Shown here in pieces: positions 55,475 through 64,000 of a stretch of 64,000 nucleotides of DNA. The DNA is from Ciona intestinalis (taxonomy: Eukaryota; Chordata; Ascidiacea; Phlebobranchia; Cionidae): positions 7,492,592-7,556,591 of the forward strand of contig NC_020166.2 in assembly GCF_000224145.3 (NCBI RefSeq). The letters are read 5' to 3'. Under the pieces are notes generated by a model, which searched no databases, was not told where the DNA came from, and saw nothing but the letters and a program-made list of their open reading frames with translations. Position 1 is the first letter of the stretch, and each line of letters opens with the position of its first letter. A program made the translations under genes and the position numbers.

Positions 55475-58326
55475 GTTTGAAGCGCTGATGCATGCTCGGG
55501 ACAGGGAAAGTCCCTTGGAAATTGCAGTTCGAATCATAATATAACACGATGTGCTTCGATTGCTGTACAGCGAGTTCAGGAGATGGTGAAAATTCTACTG
55601 CACTGCCACTACTTTTTACAGAGTATTACATATTTATTCAAAAAGAAAACACCTTAACATCTTCTATGCCTGTTTATAAATACACTGTTCACTGCCTAAC
55701 ACTAAATCATTAGCACAATCAATACCCTGATTTATGGTTAACAGACTCGTTTGGGTTAAAGGCGAAAAAAATATTATATTTTTGTAAAAACATTGTCATT
55801 TAGTACGGATCCCAATACGCTTATTTTTACCAGGGTTAAAATACAAAATAATGGGATGGGGGCAGAAACAGAATATCGGGTTATGTTTAAGGAATGACCC
55901 TTGTTTAACTCCGCGTGGCCCACTACGGGTGCCCTATTTCGTATACACCCCGTTTTCGCTTAATTACCACATTTGTAACTTTGTCGTTTGGTGTTTTGCC
56001 CAAAGGCCCACACGCCGACAATGGTCGAAGCATCCATTATTGAAACCGGGATCTTTCGTTTTTAATGCAAGCGCATTAACCATCGAGTCACGGCGGTTTA
56101 CGAACCCCAACCAGGTATATTTTGACAAACGATCTTTCAACTGAATTCTGCCTCTAAGTAACCCACGACAGAGTCACAAAGAGTGATCATGCGTAACACT
56201 TTTTTAATGATTGCTATTTTGCGTATGACGCCCTTTTGGTTTGCGTAACAAGACCAGTTTTATTGGAAAGGTATATTCTAATTCTCTTTAAACTGATACT
56301 GAAAGTATTTGTTTTTCCACATTCCGCGCAAGGACATATATTCCGTCTTTTACCCTTATTCTAAAATTTGTCAGCCTGTTATCCTGTTTACGGCGTAAAC
56401 TGTTAAACAAAAGCTTAATTAGCGTTGTTCAAATTCTTTTTATAACGAAACCATTTGTGCTAAACTAAAGGTTTAATTTAACAATAGAACTAAACCCCCC
56501 ATAATGTTAAAGTAAATAGAGTACGTTTTACACAATACTACAGCTTTTCCTTGAGAACGAAATCGCTGTCATACTTAATATTTATACTGTATTACTCAAA
56601 TGTTTACTTTAAATTGCTCTTATTACACTTAAACGACTATTCCGAACAGCAGTTAAACAAAACTTGCCCATTCTTTACAGCACATGGTTACTCTGTACAT
56701 GAATTTTCAAGTAGTAACAAACAGTGCTTCCGCATCGTCTATAAACAACTTAACCGCTTATTAAACTCAAATAAACCGGATCTAAAAATACGCAGTTTTA
56801 TAATTTAACCTTGTGTTATATATTTTAGTAGTATAGTTTCTTTTGTGTCTTTATATTCCCTATATTTTTTCGGGACAGAAAATATCTTGCAGCACTGCTT
56901 TCTCTCTCTTGTAATGGGCGTGTGTGCTAAGAAGAGAATAAAGAAACAAAGAATGCTCTCCGCGGAGAAGATTTGATACCAGCGTGGTGTTAGGCATTGT
57001 ACTGGAACGTGATAAACAGCCAATACCCAATATAGTAGACCATTAAATCGCTGTGGTAGTAAACTCCCGGTACGTTTATGACGTGGGTATACGATGTACT
57101 GAACATCTGTTTACTGTTGTGCTAAAGTTTTTGTTTCGATTTAGCCAAAACATGGACTTTTGAGGGCGTTAATTAGTGTAACTGTTACCGAACAACAGAC
57201 CGTGAAATATGCGCTCTATCGACTCAAGTTATACTGCGAAACGCTTCGTTAGAGGCGGACCAGTATTGATTTTAATTGATCATACTATCGATACCATATA
57301 GTCATATACTCATATACATTCGCAAATTTAACTATAAGAAATCATTCCAAAATTCAAAATTACTTTGATAAATAAAAGATTTGGTATTATAATGGTTGTA
57401 TTAGCTGCTGGATGGTGGGGTAGCTTGTTTTGACAGAGTTGACATGCCAATCGTGTCGTGTTATTACGAGGAAAGCTATGAACGACCAGTGCGTTCATAG
57501 TAATGCGTATAAGTTCAGCTATAAACTCAAAGGAAACTAAAACAAACTTACCGTTCTGAACCGACGACTTCCTCTTTATGAGTAGATTAAATGAAGTATT
57601 TGGCAGCGTAATGCAATCCTGCACCTACTTGGTCTGAAAAGAAAGCCACAAATCACAGATTACAGGGCGATATTACTCAACGGGGAGGTTTGTACAAACA
57701 TTCCCCGTTTGCCGTTTCCCGCTGGCTAACCTAAAACCTGGCCGTACTACAAGCTGAGCGCGAGTTACATTTAACTGCGAAGTGCCATGGGGCGAGCATC
57801 CCTTTATTTGCTGGTCAGCAGGTAGTGGGTTGCAGCAAAGCAGAAAGTGTCCATCACATAGCCTGCTGCTGTGATACGACCTTCAGTTATGGCGCTGGGC
57901 GGGAAAGTAACAACTGAGCGTGCTGTTAGTGCCGGGTAACTAATTTTTTCTGTAAACAAGACGTGTCACGGCTTTTGTCAGGGCGACCAAGCTTAGTTTT
58001 GTATAATTAATGATCAATATGGCAGTGAATAATGCCAACATATGACATTATAATTTAATGCAAAACGGATACCGCGAGATAATCTGTTTAAATTCCGAAT
58101 CACGGTCGTTTTCAAACTTTTAATGGTAAGGTATTTAAACGATGCAATCAAGTGTTCAGTACAAACCTAACTGTAATAGTATATACGTTAATCTTAAACA
58201 GACTTTAGGTAACGCCAACAACGGTTGCGGTCTTTTTGTCTCACATTCCATGCATGCTGCCTTGCTGCGTAAGCAACTTTTGAATACCGAGCATTCAGTA
58301 GTTGTTCAGCAGTAGTTGTTCTGCTT
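55475..58326 (-). CDS. Candidate exons of an unidentified gene upstream of carbonic anhydrase
   Basis: Four segments link in phase without stops: 58214-58326 (ARYSKVAYAARQHAWNVRQK), 57858-57949 (PALTARSVVTFPPSAITEGR, then AAGY), 57552-57624 (VQDCITLPNTSFNLL) and 55475-55597 (LYYDSNCNFQGTFPVPSMHQ). Acceptors are reasonable (TTTTTTGTAG, GTTTACAG, CAAGTAG, GTGCAG) but the first and second donors (GTTACC, GTGATG) are weak. After the last segment the frame stays open with a hydrophobic stretch to a stop at 55392. No family is recognised. Each segment is short, so chance cannot be excluded; an alternative reading of the second segment (GYVMDTFC and a stop at 57809) would make it a terminal exon. 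Confidence 0.28.
55985..56105 (-). repeat. Diverged SINE relative
   Basis: Inverted: TTTTGCCCAAAGGCCCACACGCC, GACAATGGTCGAAGCATCC, ATTGAAACCGGGATC and GCATTAACCATCGAGTCACGG correspond to the SINE centre and a tRNA-like head with a different sequence. Confidence 0.5.
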
Positions 58327-58419
58327 CTACAAAAAAGATTCGACATTGTTTTAAAAGTCTCATGTGAGCTTATCTTTGATCGATCGCTAGAAAGGGTACA
58401 GTAAAATTCGTGCAAAAAA

Positions 58420-58998
58420 CTTCTGCGCTGTTTGGCTGATGATATTTTAATCGCTATTGGTCAAGCTTAGTGAAAGATACCAAAGTTATTTAATAAAAAT
58501 GTTTGCTTCGGTTTGATGCTAGCAACAAACTCAAACATTTTAAATAATTTATTCTTTCTTCTGTGGTCAGGAATCTAATCCTCTACTTGAGCCTCCAACC
58601 CGTAATTCAGTATCATTCGCTGGTGACAATTACAGTCCAACAGTTATAGATAAACGTTTACCCACACTGGCTTAACACCCGGTATACATTGCTTAATGTA
58701 GCAGTACCGCCCGAACTCCATGTCGCAAACTTTTTCTTCGCTGTTGGTCTGATGATATTTTGTTCTCTGTTAAACAAAGCTTTGTGAAAAATCCCCGATT
58801 TTTTTTATCGCATTTTTTGTTTTGATGTCAAACAACAATCTCAAACATTTTAAATAATTTATTTTTCTTCCAGTATATGGTCATGAACTTAGCCTAATTC
58901 CCTATTCGAAACACAAAACCGTAAAGTCTGGTACCGTGATAACATTTTCTCAATATCTAATAGTTTTAGACAAACGTTTACCAGCACCAGCTTGACAT
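58420..58998. repeat. Diverged tandem duplication
   Basis: Two units of about 270 bp: both run from a GCTGTT-GTCTGATGATATTTT-like start, through CAAACATTTTAAATAATTTATT, to ATAGWTTTAGA-like sequence and ACAAACGTTTACC. Substitutions and indels are many, so the duplication is old. Confidence 0.6.
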
Positions 58999-59992
58999 AG
59001 GGTGGAGTCTATATGCTTCAAGCAAGCTATTGAATCATTCATAACTTCCTTTGTTATAATAATTGCTTTCACCAAGTCGTTCAGATAAAAGGAAAAGTAC
59101 ACAAATTTCGATTCCGTGAAATTCTAACGGAAATTATCTCATATTTCTCATTATATTAGAATACGTTTTACCTACGTGCATACATCACAGTATGCTTTAA
59201 TGCAACCTTATATAGTCATTGTGATTTAAAATTATGTATCTGCGGATGTCGACAGAAACAGTTCATCAGTCGTTGTGCATGTTAAAATGCATCTTTATAA
59301 ACAGACACAACAATTTATCATCAACATACATCGTCTTTAGAAAACTTGCATAACATTTTGGTGCCACGAAAAAAACTCGAGCGAATATTTACGAAAATTG
59401 CTTTAAAATAAAACATTAAAGACATAAAAATTGTAGTAGGTTGGGGAATGGTCTAGAGGGTTCGTGAAAATACAGTTTTATAGTTTTTTAAATGTTCTTT
59501 GTTTAATTCTGAATAGGATTAGAAACCAATATGAATAGGTGTTCCATTCCGCCCTCTACTGGGTATTCAAGCCAGATACCCGTAGGCTGCGAATGAAAAG
59601 ATTGATCTTCGATGCAAAAAATGGCTTTCTATTATAAAACATGTCAAGTCCTCCCGTGGATCATATTGACTGAGTAACTGAAACGGTAAGAAAAATGACT
59701 CGATTTGTCGTTGCTTCTAAGTACTGGTATCATCAATCGTATCTATATCATTACGAAACTTTATGTGTTAGCGTCTAGCGAAAATAAGCAAGGTTTCTTG
59801 ATTTCCACTCGGTTCTGTAAATTCAAAACCTCTTTTATTCGTGGTCCCGAAACTCACCTTCATTCTATTTTTTGCATTTTAAAACCTATAGTGATGATGC
59901 GGTTAGACTACCGTGCGAACGGTGAAACCTATACCATCTTGCACTAAAATGATAGGTCATAACAATGTGTACAAAAATTACATAATAACCCC

Positions 59993-60026
59993 AAAGAGAT
60001 TAAAACCAATGGTTTTAATGTCTTTG
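59993..60026. repeat. Near-perfect palindrome
   Basis: AAAGAGATTAAAACC is followed by its near inverse GGTTTTAATGTCTTT with only AAT between; ATAACCCCAAA flanks both sides as a direct repeat. Confidence 0.6.
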
Positions 60027-60729
60027 ATAACCCCAAATCCCCCCCTTTACATACACACGTAGTCATGGCAACTTCCTAGGCTTCAATACCGTGGCAGAAG
60101 CCAGGGCCACGTACACGTTGATGTCGTTACTCCAACATCTGTGTTCGGTTAAGGACTTGCATGGTACATGTATGGATCCAGAGCCGGTGAAATGTTTCCA
60201 TGACTCTACATAGGCCTACGCGAAATCAAAGCTAAATATGCATGGCACGAAAGTTATAAATTTATCGAAAAAGGATGTGAAAAGTCCTAGTACACGGCAC
60301 GTTTTGGCACTCGAGTATCTCAGTCAATCTGTAACCTTTGCAAGTCTAGACCTCCCTGTTTAAACGTGATTTGTATAAAGCAAACAGAACAACATTTCCA
60401 CGAAAACCTCACATGGCTCACTCGTCACCTTTATTCTGACAGCACATTTGGTATATTTAAGCACCGTAGATTACATAAATCAAAATTGGTCCGTAGTGTG
60501 CAATATTCACAACAACAAAAAAGTAACAAGTATTCGGCATTCCCACAAATGTTATAAAAAAAATGTGTGTAAAATGTCAAGCTTTTTACCGGTCATGGGT
60601 TTTAAAAATCTGCTTGGCGGGAATTTAGCAACAACAAAAATTACTGAATAGTCAATTGCCGTGCTTCGCTAAGTTCCAAAAAATCAATTATTTTAAATCG
60701 AATTAGGAAAATTTTCTGTTAATTCTAGT

Positions 60730-63838
<3,109 letters not shown>

Positions 63839-63885
63839 TAAATCAATGATAATTATTAATAGTTAATTTTCGGTACCTCTAAATT

Positions 63886-64000
63886 GCCGCAGTGTGTGCG
63901 CAGTGTGTGCGCAGTGTGCGCAGTGTGCCGCAGTGTGTGCGCAGTGTGCCGCAGTGTGCCGCAGTGTGCCGCAGTTTGCCGCAGTTTGCCGCAGTGTTTC
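63886..64000. repeat. Minisatellite at window end
   Basis: Tandem units of about 10-12 bp, GCCGCAGTGT with GCGCAGTGTGT variants and, near the end, GCCGCAGTTT. It continues past the window in intron 4 of CDK2. Confidence 0.9.

Larger units (their letters stand above)
58327..60729. other. Intergenic region upstream of CDK2
   Basis: Holds a diverged two-copy direct duplication (about 58420-58685 and 58725-58998, sharing CTCAAACATTTTAAATAATTTAT, GTTTTAGACAAACGTTTACC-like ends), a MITE-1 remnant at 59431-59570 and a palindrome (59993-60026, ATTAAAACC/GGTTTTAAT). No exon seen in the 60-80 codon frames. Confidence 0.5.

Noticed and set aside
63886-64000. CRISPR-like regular repeat at the window end
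   Set aside because: Units are 10-12 bp, adjacent without spacers, and in a vertebrate-like kinase intron: a minisatellite.

Overview
The window looks like nuclear DNA of an ascidian, most likely the Ciona intestinalis species complex. This is inferred from AT-rich sequence, compact genes with many short GT-AG introns, dozens of degenerate TIR-type MITEs and tRNA-derived SINEs, and chordate-type proteins (CDK2, alpha-carbonic anhydrase, trefoil-trypsin, claudin-like). No prokaryotic operon, ribosome binding site or CRISPR array was seen. There is one 50-base assembly gap (45013-45062). All multi-exon models were assembled by hand from splice sites, reading phase and protein similarity, so coordinates are good where phases close and approximate where stated.

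Layout. 1-2176 (+): 3' half of a gene for a secreted, probably GPI-anchored protein. 3308-8866 (-): a 13-exon secreted trefoil/mucin-like/trypsin protease. 11641-27331 (+): a tandem array of eight tiny secreted-peptide genes (here called A1, A2, B1, B2, A3, C, D1, D2). All eight share one architecture: exon 1 carries the signal peptide and a divergent mature region, followed by a phase-2 intron, a short exon 2, a phase-1 intron and a short exon 3 beginning with Asp or Asn. This array is the most novel content of the window. 28095-29164 (+): a small secreted protein ending in HDEM. 30051-36064 (+): a p24/TMED (GOLD domain) protein with an unusual N-terminal luminal extension made of repeated His-rich exons; one of its modules resembles an exon of the preceding gene. 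37156-43563 (-): two tandem claudin/PMP22-like four-pass membrane proteins. 47466-47819 (+): a possible 54-codon two-exon gene. 48166-48929 (-): a 123-residue tropomyosin-like coiled coil. 52581-55344 (-): a cytosolic-type alpha-carbonic anhydrase of 262 residues. 55475-58326 (-): a chain of phase-compatible exon candidates of unknown identity. 60730-63829 (+, running off the window): CDK2.

Mobile DNA is dense. The commonest family is a roughly 190-bp MITE whose ends read GGGTGGGGGAAGATGGGACA; it has about 35 copies or remnants, many inside introns. There are two TTAA-flanked piggyBac-type MITEs (one nested in a MITE of the first family), two non-autonomous hAT elements with perfect 8-bp target duplications, and a tRNA-headed SINE family with about 12 copies (one interrupted by a MITE).

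Functionally most genes encode secretory-pathway proteins (protease, small peptides, HDEM protein, p24). The peptide array has cationic N-terminal and often acidic C-terminal parts with no conserved cysteines, which suggests proregion-containing peptides (antimicrobial, hormonal or gamete-related). That role is inference only.
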